A stretch of DNA of 64,000 bases from Planctomycetales bacterium 10988 (lineage in GTDB: Bacteria; Planctomycetota; Planctomycetia; Pirellulales; Pb10988). The position numbers and the translations under genes were made by a program. This document shows, piece after piece, positions 1 through 8,529 of this stretch. The stretch spans positions 4,678,709 to 4,742,708 of the forward strand of contig CP043547.1 of the NCBI GenBank assembly GCA_009664345.1, written 5' to 3'. The notes below the pieces were generated by a model. That model saw only the letters and a list, made by a program, of their open reading frames with translations. It made no database searches and had not been told where the DNA came from. The stretch's first letter is position 1; each line of letters opens with the position of its first letter.

Positions 1-2231
1 TACTGACGCACGGCGAGTTCAAATTCCCCAGCGGTCACCGCGACCCCGGCATATTCAGAACGGGCCTCAATGTCTTCAGGGAATCGTTCGAGCAAAAGTT
101 CAAAGCGGTCCAGCGCTTCGTCAAGGTCTCCGATCGCCACGGCATTCCGCGCGGCTCGTAGGAGTACATTGCGATTGAAGTTATCACGAATCTCCGGTGG
201 CACCGGCAATTGAGGATCGACAATGCCCCCTTGATCCTCCATCTCCAACTCTTCGGACTCCTGCGGGGTTGGTCCCATCGGGTCCATCGGTTGAAGGTTT
301 GGATCTTGCGGAACGCCCGGCGCACCGGGAGCTTGGTTGTTCCCAGGAGCAGGAAGCAACTCCACATCTTGATTGTTACTATTCGGCTGTTGCAGCATGG
401 TAAAGCGATGCTGTACCGGGCGGACTTCCGGAGTAAAAGCCTGAGGACGCGGCGGAGCCAACTCCGGACTTTGGGCAACTCTTGGAGCAGGACGACCTAA
501 GCGTTGCAGGGCAACACGCGCCGGATTCCCATTCGGTCCGACAAGTTCCCCCGGCTTGGGCGGGTCTAGCCGCGAGCCTTCCCGTTGGGCGATGATCGAT
601 TGCAACTCATTCCAGCGTTCGTCTTCCAAGGAGGTTCTCGATGCCGGAGGCAAGGTAAAATCACTCGGCTGTCGCGCAGGCGTTGCCACCCGTTGCGGGG
701 CGGAGACGACTTGCTTCGGGTTCACCGGAGGACGAGTTTGCGGCGCGGTCGAAGGTGCCGAGGGTACTTGCCCCGAAAGAATACGTTGCAAACGCTTCAC
801 ACGTTCGGGATCAGCGGTCTGTTGCGATTGAATGACGCCGGGGTTTTCCGGCTGTTGAGCGGTGACCGGAGGCGTTCGCGTCGGTTGGGAACGCGGCTGC
901 GGAAGCGGGCTGACGGCTTGTTCGGTTTGAGGACGGGGACGCATCGCCGGGTACGGCCCACCTACGGGTTGCGAGGCAACTCGCTGAGGTGTCGGTCGCG
1001 GAGTTGGTCCGAACTCTGGAGTCCGTTGTGGCTGAGCTACTCGGGGAGCGGTTGCCGGTGATTGCGGACTGCTCTCTCGACTGCTTAAAGGGATCGACAA
1101 GCGCTGCGGTTTGGTCGCCGTTTGGGGGCTCGATTCGGTAACCTGGGAAACTTGCCGAGCGGGAGGGGCCTCTTGGCGAGGTCGGGCAGCCGGCGCGGAC
1201 AGCTTCAAGTCAGAACCCGATTCGCGAGTCGAAGTCGGTTTTGCAACCTGCGAGACGGGGGATGGCGTGGCGGTTTTGCTCGGGGTCTTGCCTTGCTGGG
1301 GAGAAACCAAACGCATTTGCAAATCGCCAGAGGCTTGCTGAGTCGGTCCCTCTTCTTTCGACGCAGTCGTTTGCATGCTGGTAGGAACTTCGGCTTCCCC
1401 CAATGCGGAGAGATTCGGCATTTCAGAAGCCTGAAAACTTGCCTTCTCTGCCGAAGCATTCAGCGGTCGCGTGCGGACATAGAGCTTGGAATCCGCGACT
1501 GCGGCATTTCCCAAACGATCCGCGGCAGCCAAACGAACTTGCAGCGAGCCGGTGCCTTGCAACAACGGAAGCACAATCTGTCCACGAAGATATTTCTCTT
1601 CCAACTCCAAGGCATTCGGATCGATTGCAATCGACTGCCAAACGGCGTTCCGTTCATCCCAACGATATTCCAAAGAGAGCCGGTCTCGGGCGGGGAGTTG
1701 ATCACGGATTTCCCACAAGACCTGAACTTCCCCATCTGTGTTTTGCCAAGCATCGAGCTTGATCTCCGGTTCACGGGAATCGACAAGGACCCGCTTTTCC
1801 GGTTGGTGAGGGCCGCTCGGTTGGAAGTTCCCTTGCTGATCAACCGTTCGCAGGGAGAACCAATATTCACCATCTTCAGCGGCAACAAAGGAGAAATGGC
1901 CTTGCTCGGGATCAACGGTTTCGACGAGCTTCCAGGCTTTCCCTTGATCGCGTGAGGCAAAGAGCAACACCGATTTCGGGGCATCGGCCGTCGATTCGGT
2001 ATCGACCTCGAAAGGGACTAGAAAATGACGATACGGCGAGAAGACCAAACTTCCGGCGTTGGCAGGCAGTTCCTGCGCATGGACATGCGGAAATTCCCAA
2101 CCTTCACACAACCACCCCAGGCAGACCGCGAGCCCGAGCGCATAGATTCCCCTCAGAGAAAAAGGAACGGACCTTCGGCTCAATGGTATAGGTAAAATTG
2201 TCGGTCGTAAGGATTGTGCCGTTTTAGTCAT
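1..2231 (-). CDS. Exported protein with Ig-like region, Pro/Gln/Arg-rich linker and TPR (3' end beyond window)
   Basis: An uninterrupted minus-strand frame runs from ATG at 2231 off the left edge (about 743 codons visible). AGGG lies 9 nt upstream of the ATG. The N-terminus has a basic segment, a hydrophobic stretch and a likely signal cleavage after VHAQ (about residue 53), so the protein should be exported. Residues about 60-270 look beta-rich, with an Ig-like segment. Residues about 280-640 are low-complexity, rich in Pro, Gln, Arg, Ser and Thr. The visible C-terminal part resembles a tetratricopeptide repeat (ARNAVAIGDLDEALDRF). The function is not recognised; a cell-envelope or scaffold role is inference. 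Reading frame and signal peptide are clear, while the domain names are tentative because the 3' part is missing. Confidence 0.8.
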   Translation of the reverse strand, partial: MTKTAQSLRPTILPIPLSRRSVPFSLRGIYALGLAVCLGWLCEGWEFPHVHAQELPANAGSLVFSPYRHFLVPFEVDTESTADAPKSVLLFASRDQGKAWKLVETVDPEQGHFSFVAAEDGEYWFSLRTVDQQGNFQPSGPHQPEKRVLVDSREPEIKLDAWQNTDGEVQVLWEIRDQLPARDRLSLEYRWDERNAVWQSIAIDPNALELEEKYLRGQIVLPLLQGTGSLQVRLAAADRLGNAAVADSKLYVRTRPLNASAEKASFQASEMPNLSALGEAEVPTSMQTTASKEEGPTQQASGDLQMRLVSPQQGKTPSKTATPSPVSQVAKPTSTRESGSDLKLSAPAARPRQEAPPARQVSQVTESSPQTATKPQRLSIPLSSRESSPQSPATAPRVAQPQRTPEFGPTPRPTPQRVASQPVGGPYPAMRPRPQTEQAVSPLPQPRSQPTRTPPVTAQQPENPGVIQSQQTADPERVKRLQRILSGQVPSAPSTAPQTRPPVNPKQVVSAPQRVATPARQPSDFTLPPASRTSLEDERWNELQSIIAQREGSRLDPPKPGELVGPNGNPARVALQRLGRPAPRVAQSPELAPPRPQAFTPEVRPVQHRFTMLQQPNSNNQDVELLPAPGNNQAPGAPGVPQDPNLQPMDPMGPTPQESEELEMEDQGGIVDPQLPVPPEIRDNFNRNVLLRAARNAVAIGDLDEALDRFELLLERFPEDIEARSEYAGVAVTAGEFELAVRQ

Positions 2232-2797
2232 GGTCGTTTCCCTAAGAAACGCAGAAAATAATTTGCCCATCGCCCGAGAGCGTGTAGGCTTTGGTAGTTG
2301 GAATATCCTTGCTGGGAGGGGAATGTTACGGCAAGGAATCCCTACTCGTGCCTTCGCGGTTTTCATCTTCACCCGTCAGAACCGCGGGACAGTTCATGTC
2401 TCTTCATCAATCATCGTCTTCAATAAATGGAAGATTCTGGATCTTTTGGTGCATCCGTGAAAACGGCATAACCCTCTTTATTGGGGAATCGCCTACTTGG
2501 GTATTTTCCACCTAAAGTGATCACAATAAACTTCGACTTTTCCTACGAGAGAGGTTCCACAATCCTAGGATTCGTCACTTCACTGAAAACTCTTCAACGA
2601 AAACCCTACCAGCGAGCTAATTTGCTCGAAACCTTCAGCTCTTTTTGAGATTTTTGCCTATCTTTCGAATAAACTGTAGCGATTATTCGGATTGATGAAG
2701 TAAGAAAACAAGTTTTAGCGGTATAAATGCTTTATTTGCTGTTGTAGATATGGCATTTAGGGTGGTGTTTTTCTACTTTCGCTATCTTCCCGATGCT
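2232..2797. other. Intergenic region, AT-rich, no gene seen
   Basis: These 566 bases lie between the start of the exported TPR protein and the end of the zinc-finger-like membrane protein, both on the minus strand. The region is clearly more AT-rich than its neighbours, especially 2640-2790. No convincing coding frame, RNA gene or terminator was found. It probably holds the promoter of the exported protein. Confidence 0.5.
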
Positions 2798-3295
2798 CTA
2801 GCGTGTCGTGGAAAGGGCGACTTGAGGGGGGGCGTGAAACCGCGGGATCGGTTGATGGAGGAAAGGCACAGGATGAGCGCTATGTTCCAGTTCCACCATG
2901 TAGTCTTGGCAGCGGCGGCAATAGGATAGGTGATAGCCGACCCGCTGTTCCAATTCCGGTTCCAATTGGTGAGCAAGGTAGCGTTCCGCCAAGGCTTTCA
3001 CTTCGCCGCAAGGGATGAGTTCCGGATGAGGTTCGTTGGCGGCCCAATCGGGAGGAAGCGGGCAATCTTTGGCCGGATCTTGTTGAACGAGTTGAGGATT
3101 TGCGGGGCTGGAAGATTGATTCCAATCCCAAGTCATCCACCCTCCCAACATGATCAACATCAGCCAAACCGTCACCTGCGCAGCCTGCAACACCTGTTGA
3201 CGCTTCCGCTGAGCGCGGAGCCGTCCCGAGAGTTCAGTCAACTCTCCTTGGGGACAAGGTTCCCAGTTTTCCGATGGTGATGGTTGAAGAGACAT
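2798..3295 (-). CDS. Membrane protein with C-terminal zinc-finger (zf-HC2/anti-sigma-like) motif
   Basis: This is a 165-residue protein. A single hydrophobic helix lies at about residues 42-59 (VTVWLMLIMLGGWM), after a basic 40-residue N-terminal segment. Residues about 95-130 carry a C...YL...H...CxxC pattern (CGEVKALAERYL, then HLSYCRRC), like the zinc-binding zf-HC2 domain of anti-sigma factors. In the usual anti-sigma arrangement this domain is N-terminal and precedes the membrane helix; here it follows the helix. No sigma-factor gene is adjacent, so partner and function are unknown. The ATG at 3295 has no strong ribosome binding site. Confidence 0.6.
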   Translation of the reverse strand: MSLQPSPSENWEPCPQGELTELSGRLRAQRKRQQVLQAAQVTVWLMLIMLGGWMTWDWNQSSSPANPQLVQQDPAKDCPLPPDWAANEPHPELIPCGEVKALAERYLAHQLEPELEQRVGYHLSYCRRCQDYMVELEHSAHPVPFLHQPIPRFHAPPQVALSTTR

Positions 3296-3594
3296 TTCAA
3301 ACGGCCTAGGAAAAGACGCCTAGAAGATGATGAACAAGTTATGGACTGCCTGACCAGGAGCGATCGTGTTCAAGAGTATGAGATTCCCAGTATCTGGTCC
3401 GTACTCTATAATACTGTACCCGACGTTTTCTACCAAAACTGTAATCCACCTAACAAAACAATCTCACCTGGCAAAAATTACCGGTCAATCGCTTTGAAAA
3501 AACAGAAATTGGATGCGATCGACATTACTTCCTTCCTTGACTTAAGTAGATATTCAAAAGATCGCTCTCTTTTCAGGGAATCTTGAGTTGAATG

Positions 3595-4341
3595 TTATCG
3601 GTATTGAACTTGCGGATTATGAGCGGTCCCGGAAGAATCCTTGATCTGCGGAGGTTCCGCTTCGACCGCCTGAGCCAAAGCAGATACATCCGACAATACA
3701 ATCCGACGGCGAAGAATTTGAATTAATCCCTCTTCCTGCAACTCTCCCAAGACGACAGTGACGCTCTCCCGCGTACTCCCAATAATGGCCGAAAGGTCCT
3801 GATGAGACAGTTTGATCTGAAGTTCGATTCCCCGCTCCGTTGGCTTCCCGTATTGCTCCGCCAGCTCCAAAAGAAGGTGAACGACCCGCTCTCGATTGGA
3901 ACGAAAGAGGAGGTGCTTCAACCTTCGCTCAATCCGTTTTCGCCGCAAACCGATCAGTTTCGTAATTCCCAATGCGAGACTGGGTTGCGTTTCCAGAAGA
4001 TGCTGAAAGGCAGCCGTCGGCAATAACACGACGGTCGATTTCTCCATCGCCTCGGCATATTCCTCCCTCGTATCGGAATCAAAGACGGCCAATTCCCCAA
4101 ACAATTCGCCGGGCTCGATCAGAGTGAGAATCGCCTGCTTTCCTTCGGAGGTAAGATTGGTAATCTTGATCCGACCACTTGCCAGCACCCCGACACTATC
4201 CGCGGCATCTTGCGGAAGATAGACAAGACCTTTTCGAGGGAAAGTGCGGACCTTCGCTTGGGATTCAAGCGAGGCGAGAACCTCCAGCGATAGCACTTCA
4301 AACAAGCGACAATGTTTTAGGTGCCAGATTTTTTCAGGCAT
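3595..4341 (-). CDS. CRP/FNR-family transcriptional regulator
   Basis: The 248-residue protein has the two-domain CRP/FNR layout. Residues about 15-120 form a cyclic-nucleotide-binding beta-barrel with the phosphate-binding-cassette-like stretch GELFGELAVFDSDTRE at 78-93. A long dimerisation helix follows, then a winged helix-turn-helix at about 178-210 (LSHQDLSAIIGSTRESV). In the cassette the Arg is followed by Glu, not the Ser/Thr of cAMP-binding CRP, so the ligand is uncertain. No Cys cluster for an FNR-type Fe-S centre is seen. It is monocistronic and divergent from the cation exchanger gene at 4759, which could be a target (inference). Confidence 0.88.
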   Translation of the reverse strand: MPEKIWHLKHCRLFEVLSLEVLASLESQAKVRTFPRKGLVYLPQDAADSVGVLASGRIKITNLTSEGKQAILTLIEPGELFGELAVFDSDTREEYAEAMEKSTVVLLPTAAFQHLLETQPSLALGITKLIGLRRKRIERRLKHLLFRSNRERVVHLLLELAEQYGKPTERGIELQIKLSHQDLSAIIGSTRESVTVVLGELQEEGLIQILRRRIVLSDVSALAQAVEAEPPQIKDSSGTAHNPQVQYR

Positions 4342-4758
4342 AACATAGGCCTCAGAGAATCGATGTCCGTACGCCGGGAGTTCACCCCCATGGTGCTACC
4401 TCATCGATGGGTAGCGATCAGAGCTCACATTTTTGAAGTTTTATTCTAAAATTATTACCTATCGGTGACAAGTGAAGTAGGCACAACTCAGCAGGTTCTC
4501 TCTTTTCCGTGATTCTGTCTTTTCATCTTAAAGCAGAACTTCGCGGAAACAAGCGTCTTTTCGAATCGACGATTGATTCCTACGAGCCGGTGGGGAAGCT
4601 AGCAAAAATCAGATAGGCACTTTGAATTTGTGAAACTCAAGGGTCGCTCGCCCACATTCTCAAAAAATCAGGGAGCCGAATTCGTTCGCTCCGCGTTAAT
4701 ACTATACTGTGTAGTCGTTGTTCATTTCTCTTTTGCCTTTAGGAGATGGGGTACTTCG
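4342..4758. promoter_or_regulatory. Divergent intergenic region between CRP-like regulator and antiporter
   Basis: The 417 bases separate two divergent genes, so promoters on both strands are expected. An extended -10-like element (TACTATACT) lies near 4697-4705 on the plus strand, about 55 bases before the preferred TTG start of the antiporter. No clear palindromic CRP-like operator could be assigned by eye. Confidence 0.35.
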
Positions 4759-5862
4759 TTGGTCCTGCTCACTTTTTTCTTGGGTCTTGGTTTGTTGACA
4801 CTGGGGGCGGAACTCTTGGTCCGCAGCGCTTCCCGCCTGGCGGCAATGGTGGGAATTAGTCCGTTGGTGATCGGTCTCACCGTGGTTGCCTTAGGGACCA
4901 GTGCCCCGGAGCTGGTTGTCAGTATTCAATCGACTTGGGCGGGACAACCGGAGGTTGCCTTAGGGAATGTCTTAGGAAGCAATATTTTCAACATTCTTTT
5001 TATCTTGGGAGTCTCCGCACTGATTATTCCGCTGAGGGTTTCGGTTCAACTGATTCGCTTTGATGTCCCCTTGATGGTCGCCATTTCGATTTTGATCTTG
5101 CCGCTAGCCTACGACGGAACGATCGGGAGAATCGATGGAGGGCTCCTCACTGCCGGATTGGTGGCTTATATGATCTGGACCATCCGTGCGAGTCTGCGAG
5201 AAGAAACTCAGCTCGATCCGGAAGTGGCGGCGGAGTTCGAGCCTGCTCCTTCGCCGAATAATTCAAAAAGTACTTTTTTAAATGTGGGAATGTTGCTGGG
5301 AGGACTCGCCCTGTTGGTGCTCGGCTCTCAATGGTTTACTTCCTCCGCTGTCGAGATGGCGCGGCAATTGGGGTTCTCGGAGTTGGTCATTGGATTGACC
5401 CTGGTCGCGGGAGGAACTTCCTTGCCGGAAGTCGCGACTTCCGTGATGGCGGCTTTGCGTGGTGAGCGTGACATTGCGGTAGGAAATGTCGTAGGGAGTA
5501 ATCTCTTTAATTTACTGGGCGTGCTGGGAATTGCCGGCCTGGTCTCTCCGGCAGGAATCCCCGTGCCGCCGACCGCCCTTTCGCTCGACCTTCCGGTGAT
5601 GATCGCGGTTTCGATTGCCTGCTTACCGATTTTCTTTACGGGGCACTTGATCGCACGCTGGGAAGGCGGCCTCTTCTTGGGGTATTACGTTCTCTACACG
5701 ACTTATTTAATTCTCGCCGCGAGTTCTCCAACTTGGACGAAGAGCTTCAGCTTGGCGATGTGCTTCTTTGTCGTTCCGCTCACGGTGTTGACGTTGGGGA
5801 TCAGCCTTTACCGTGCGATTCAGAAAAGGGAACAAGGAGAGGAAGGGCCATCGAAACCCTAA
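4759..5862 (+). CDS. Ca2+:cation antiporter, CaCA family (YrbG-like)
   Basis: This is an inner-membrane sodium/calcium-exchanger family protein with about ten membrane helices in two inverted halves. Both alpha repeats are clear: GTSAPELVVS with GNVLGSNIFNILF in the first half, and GGTSLPEVATSV with GNVVGSNLFNLLG in the second. Their acidic and Asn residues form the ion-binding site in this family. A charged loop of about 40 residues separates the halves. The reading frame is open from 4630, but the first 43 codons do not resemble the family. The TTG at 4759 (after AGGAG at 4741) begins right at the first helix and is preferred; the exact start is uncertain. The likely role is Ca2+ or other cation efflux. 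Confidence 0.88.
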   Translation: MVLLTFFLGLGLLTLGAELLVRSASRLAAMVGISPLVIGLTVVALGTSAPELVVSIQSTWAGQPEVALGNVLGSNIFNILFILGVSALIIPLRVSVQLIRFDVPLMVAISILILPLAYDGTIGRIDGGLLTAGLVAYMIWTIRASLREETQLDPEVAAEFEPAPSPNNSKSTFLNVGMLLGGLALLVLGSQWFTSSAVEMARQLGFSELVIGLTLVAGGTSLPEVATSVMAALRGERDIAVGNVVGSNLFNLLGVLGIAGLVSPAGIPVPPTALSLDLPVMIAVSIACLPIFFTGHLIARWEGGLFLGYYVLYTTYLILAASSPTWTKSFSLAMCFFVVPLTVLTLGISLYRAIQKREQGEEGPSKP

Positions 5863-5864
5863 AA

Positions 5865-5882
5865 TCAAAAAGTGCTTTTTGA
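5865..5882. terminator. Palindrome between convergent genes, possible bidirectional terminator
   Basis: The perfect 18-bp palindrome TCAAAAAGTGCTTTTTGA lies just after the antiporter stop and just before the 3' end of the convergent gene at 5892. Its A/T runs suit a weak bidirectional terminator. The first 15 bases recur at 14554 and 16665. Confidence 0.45.
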
Positions 5883-5891
5883 AGAAAGGGG

Positions 5892-6842
5892 CTAATTGAT
5901 CAAGTAAAGGAAGGCCTCTTCGGCTTGATTCCCTTTCTTTTCATCTTGGAGATTTCGACGCAACGTGTAAAAACCGTAGAGGGTTTTGATGCGATGCGTC
6001 AGGAGAGCCCCATCTCGTTTCAACATTCCATCCCAATAATCTGGCTCGCGAGGGTCTTCGGTTGATTTGACAACCTGTTCGTTTTCTTCTTCAAGGACGG
6101 GAAGAGTTCGCATCAAGCGCAAGTGCTGATGGTGGGCAGCTAAGCCTTGCTTGGCCAGTTCCGAATAGCCATACATATCCAGTTCGACCAAAGCAGCCGC
6201 GTGATTGATCAGGTGCCAAAGCCCGCCAAAACCCTTCGTTGGCACATCCGCGGTCGCGATCAATTCATCGATCGTCGTCTCGACCATCGTTTGGAGATCC
6301 GGATAGACGGGGAAGTTCGGATCGGGGGAGAGTTTGATTTGGTTGCCGGTCCGCCATCCTTTCTCTTTGCCATAATATCCCCTGCCGGCATGCGTGTGAT
6401 GGAAGCCTTCGGTCAGCTTTCGAATGCCCGTGACCACGGTCGGAGTGGCGTATTCAGGATGATCGTGCAACGCCCGCAAGGCGATCGAGGCGAAGATGAC
6501 ATTATGCCCCGACTGCCGTGTTTGCCCGATATTTTTCGAAAGCGCGGTCGCAATGGTATCGATCTTTTCCGGGATAGGCTTTTCCTTGGGAACTTCTTGG
6601 AACAGCCCAGCCGGAGTCACCCCGGCCTTTTTGGCATTGAACCAAATAGCCTCTTCTCCGGCGATAATGCGATCGAGTTCGCCTTCGACTCCGCGGAAAA
6701 CTTCATCCGGCAAGGTATTCAAATCTTCGCCGAAGAAGTATCCGGCCACGACTGCCGCACCGAGATGTCCGGCCATCGTGCCGGCCTGATGGGCATGGGC
6801 GAGCCCGCAGAGACCACGATGTAAATACGCAAAATCAATCAT
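5892..6842 (-). CDS. Unrecognised His-rich protein downstream of type III PKS
   Basis: The 316-residue soluble protein starts at the ATG at 6842; an upstream in-frame TTG at 6872 would add ten residues. I do not recognise the family. Its sequence suggests mostly helices. Conserved-looking His clusters occur near the N-terminus (HRGLCGLAHAHQ), in the middle (HHTHAGRGYYG) and late (HLINHAAALVE, then AAHHQHLRLM), which could bind a metal. It has no signal peptide or membrane helix. It lies 117 bases downstream of the polyketide synthase on the same strand, so co-transcription and a role in tailoring that product are plausible but inferred. Confidence 0.7.
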   Translation of the reverse strand: MIDFAYLHRGLCGLAHAHQAGTMAGHLGAAVVAGYFFGEDLNTLPDEVFRGVEGELDRIIAGEEAIWFNAKKAGVTPAGLFQEVPKEKPIPEKIDTIATALSKNIGQTRQSGHNVIFASIALRALHDHPEYATPTVVTGIRKLTEGFHHTHAGRGYYGKEKGWRTGNQIKLSPDPNFPVYPDLQTMVETTIDELIATADVPTKGFGGLWHLINHAAALVELDMYGYSELAKQGLAAHHQHLRLMRTLPVLEEENEQVVKSTEDPREPDYWDGMLKRDGALLTHRIKTLYGFYTLRRNLQDEKKGNQAEEAFLYLIN

Positions 6843-6959
6843 GGAGGAAGTCCCTTCGCTAGGGGGCAGCAAGAGAAGGTCGCTACTGAGACTTTTTAGA
6901 ATACTTTACTCTTCACCATTAGCATGTTCTCAAAAGTTGGAGAAATCAAGCGTTTTCGT

Positions 6960-8096
6960 CTATTCTCGATGCAACAAAGCGGCTTCGACCACAAGGCCGG
7001 GACCGAAGCCGAGTGCCACGCAAGGCCCTTTCGCATCACGCCGGAGCAACTCCTCTAAAATGAACAAGATCGTCGGCGACGACATATTGCCATGCCGACG
7101 TAAGATGGAAAGGGAAGCGTCGAGCGAATCGGGAGCCAGCGACAAGCTTTCGCTGACGGCTGCGAGAATCTTCGGTCCCCCTGGATGCACAGCCCAGGTG
7201 GCGATCTCAGAAAGATTCAGATCATATTGAGCCAGCCATGATTCCAGCCAAGGTCGTAAATTCCCTGCGATCAATTCGGGGACTTTTCGCGAGAGGGTCA
7301 TCGTATAGCCGTGGTTGCCGATCGTCCAAGTCATCGCTTGCTGAGAGTTGGGAAAGAGCAAACTTCCTGAAGCGAGATGCCGCCAACCGGGCAGTTGTGG
7401 GCTTTCCGCCTTGCTTTCTTCCGAGGACAAGACCACTGCGGCGGCCCCATCGGCAAACAAGGCATTCGCGATTAATTGTTGTGGCTGGGCTCCATAGGCA
7501 AAGTGGAGGCTACAAAGTTCCACCGCACAAACCAAAATCCGGTTTTTGGATTCAAGCCTTGCGAGGGCTTGCCCTACTCGCAAAGCATTGAGTGCCCCGT
7601 GACATCCCATAAAGCCGAGATGCGTTCGTTGCGTCTCTGGGGAAAGTCCCAGCGATTCGAATAGTGCCAAGTCAAAGCCTGGAGCCGAAAAACCGGTGCA
7701 AGAGACCGTGACCAAGTGGGTGATTGCCTCGGAGGAGAGTCCGGCCTTCTCGATGGCTTTTCGACAAACCTTCGTCGCGAGTTGCGGAGATTCCTGGGCA
7801 TAGCGTTGCATGCGATCAAGCGTCGTCGGCCCATGATCTGCAGGCCCTTGCGAGGCAGGAAAGAAGAACTGTCGCGGCGACTCTCCTTCCGGCCGTTCCA
7901 GGAGAACGCTACTGCGGCGTTGAATTTCCGTTCCCTGATAGATCGCATCGAGAAAGCCATCGAGGTCCCCATCTTCCACGCCACAGAGGGTCTTGCCGAT
8001 CTCGACAATCTCTTGTTGGGTCATGGAATATCGCGGCACGGCAGCCGCCAATCCCGCCAAGACCGTTCGTTTTGCTTGATTCATTATGGGGTCCAT
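6960..8096 (-). CDS. Type III polyketide synthase (chalcone/stilbene synthase family)
   Basis: The 378-residue, full-length thiolase-fold enzyme extends an acyl-CoA starter with malonyl-CoA to make polyketides such as alkylpyrones or resorcinols. The catalytic triad is in place: Cys165 in GFMGCHGALNALRVG, His304 in WAVHPGGPKIL and Asn337 in RRHGNMSSPT. The VTVSCTGFSAPG segment near 130 matches the family's TTSG-like motif. Product class cannot be read from sequence. The partner gene at 5892 follows on the same strand. No methyltransferase or oxidoreductase, the common companions of such genes, is adjacent. The start may be ATG 8096 or ATG 8084. Confidence 0.92.
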   Translation of the reverse strand: MDPIMNQAKRTVLAGLAAAVPRYSMTQQEIVEIGKTLCGVEDGDLDGFLDAIYQGTEIQRRSSVLLERPEGESPRQFFFPASQGPADHGPTTLDRMQRYAQESPQLATKVCRKAIEKAGLSSEAITHLVTVSCTGFSAPGFDLALFESLGLSPETQRTHLGFMGCHGALNALRVGQALARLESKNRILVCAVELCSLHFAYGAQPQQLIANALFADGAAAVVLSSEESKAESPQLPGWRHLASGSLLFPNSQQAMTWTIGNHGYTMTLSRKVPELIAGNLRPWLESWLAQYDLNLSEIATWAVHPGGPKILAAVSESLSLAPDSLDASLSILRRHGNMSSPTILFILEELLRRDAKGPCVALGFGPGLVVEAALLHRE

Positions 8097-8529
8097 TGAG
8101 GAAAAGACTATTTAATCTGTAGTCTTCCAGGGGGAATCCGGCCAGTTCAGAGATATTAGAAAAGTAGCAACTAGTTAAAGTATACCACGCAGGGACTCCG
8201 GAAATTGGACTTCTCTCAAAGTTGCGATTCGTGCTATATCTGAAGTGCAATCCTCAAGCGATGAGCTTAGCTGAAAGGATCGCCAACCGCGAATGGGAAT
8301 GATTGAGCTTCAGCGTCGTTGATTCACTGGGAAAAATGTCCCCAACGGCTTGGTGGGAACAATTAGAGTAAGTGGTCAAAAGGTCTTTGAGAGCCACGTT
8401 TTCCAAGTGCCCAACGGTTTCTGTCGGGTTTTGACCACTGGCTCTTCGTAATAAAAAGCATGTTACTTCATTCCACTTGAACATCTCTCAATTCCACTCC
8501 TTTTCACTCTTCCTGATCGAGGTACTATC
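8097..8529. other. Intergenic region holding repeat copy 1
   Basis: This is the divergent gap between the polyketide synthase and the response regulator. It contains repeat copy 1 at 8364-8446 and presumably promoters for both genes. No credible protein-coding frame was found. Confidence 0.5.
8364..8446 (+). repeat. 85-bp-class repeat with terminal inverted repeats, copy 1
   Basis: The ends form an imperfect inverted repeat: left AGAGTAAGTGGTCAAAA, right (reverse complement) AAGAGCCAGTGGTCAAAA. The right half shares an identical 20-mer (8417-8436) with copy 2 at 21728-21747, and the spacing between conserved blocks is 45 versus 44 bases. It ends 84 bases before the response-regulator start codon. 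It could be a MITE-like element or a structured leader RNA. Confidence 0.6.

Noticed and set aside
1122-1955. Long plus-strand frame of 277 codons
   Set aside because: It lies opposite the long exported-protein frame, which has a signal peptide and continuous coding character.
3284-3586. Plus-strand frame of 100 codons between the zinc-finger protein and the CRP-like gene
   Set aside because: It overlaps the start of the minus-strand gene, lacks a ribosome binding site and has no recognisable protein pattern.
6147-6824. Plus-strand frame of 225 codons
   Set aside because: It is antisense to the His-rich protein and has no recognisable domain.
5892-8096. Chalcone-synthase locus with the usual methyltransferase and oxidoreductase partners
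   Set aside because: Neither partner family is present next to the synthase; the neighbour is a different unknown protein.
8254-8484. Minus-strand frame of 76 codons overlapping repeat copy 1
   Set aside because: It runs through the repeat and has no ribosome binding site; it is probably chance.
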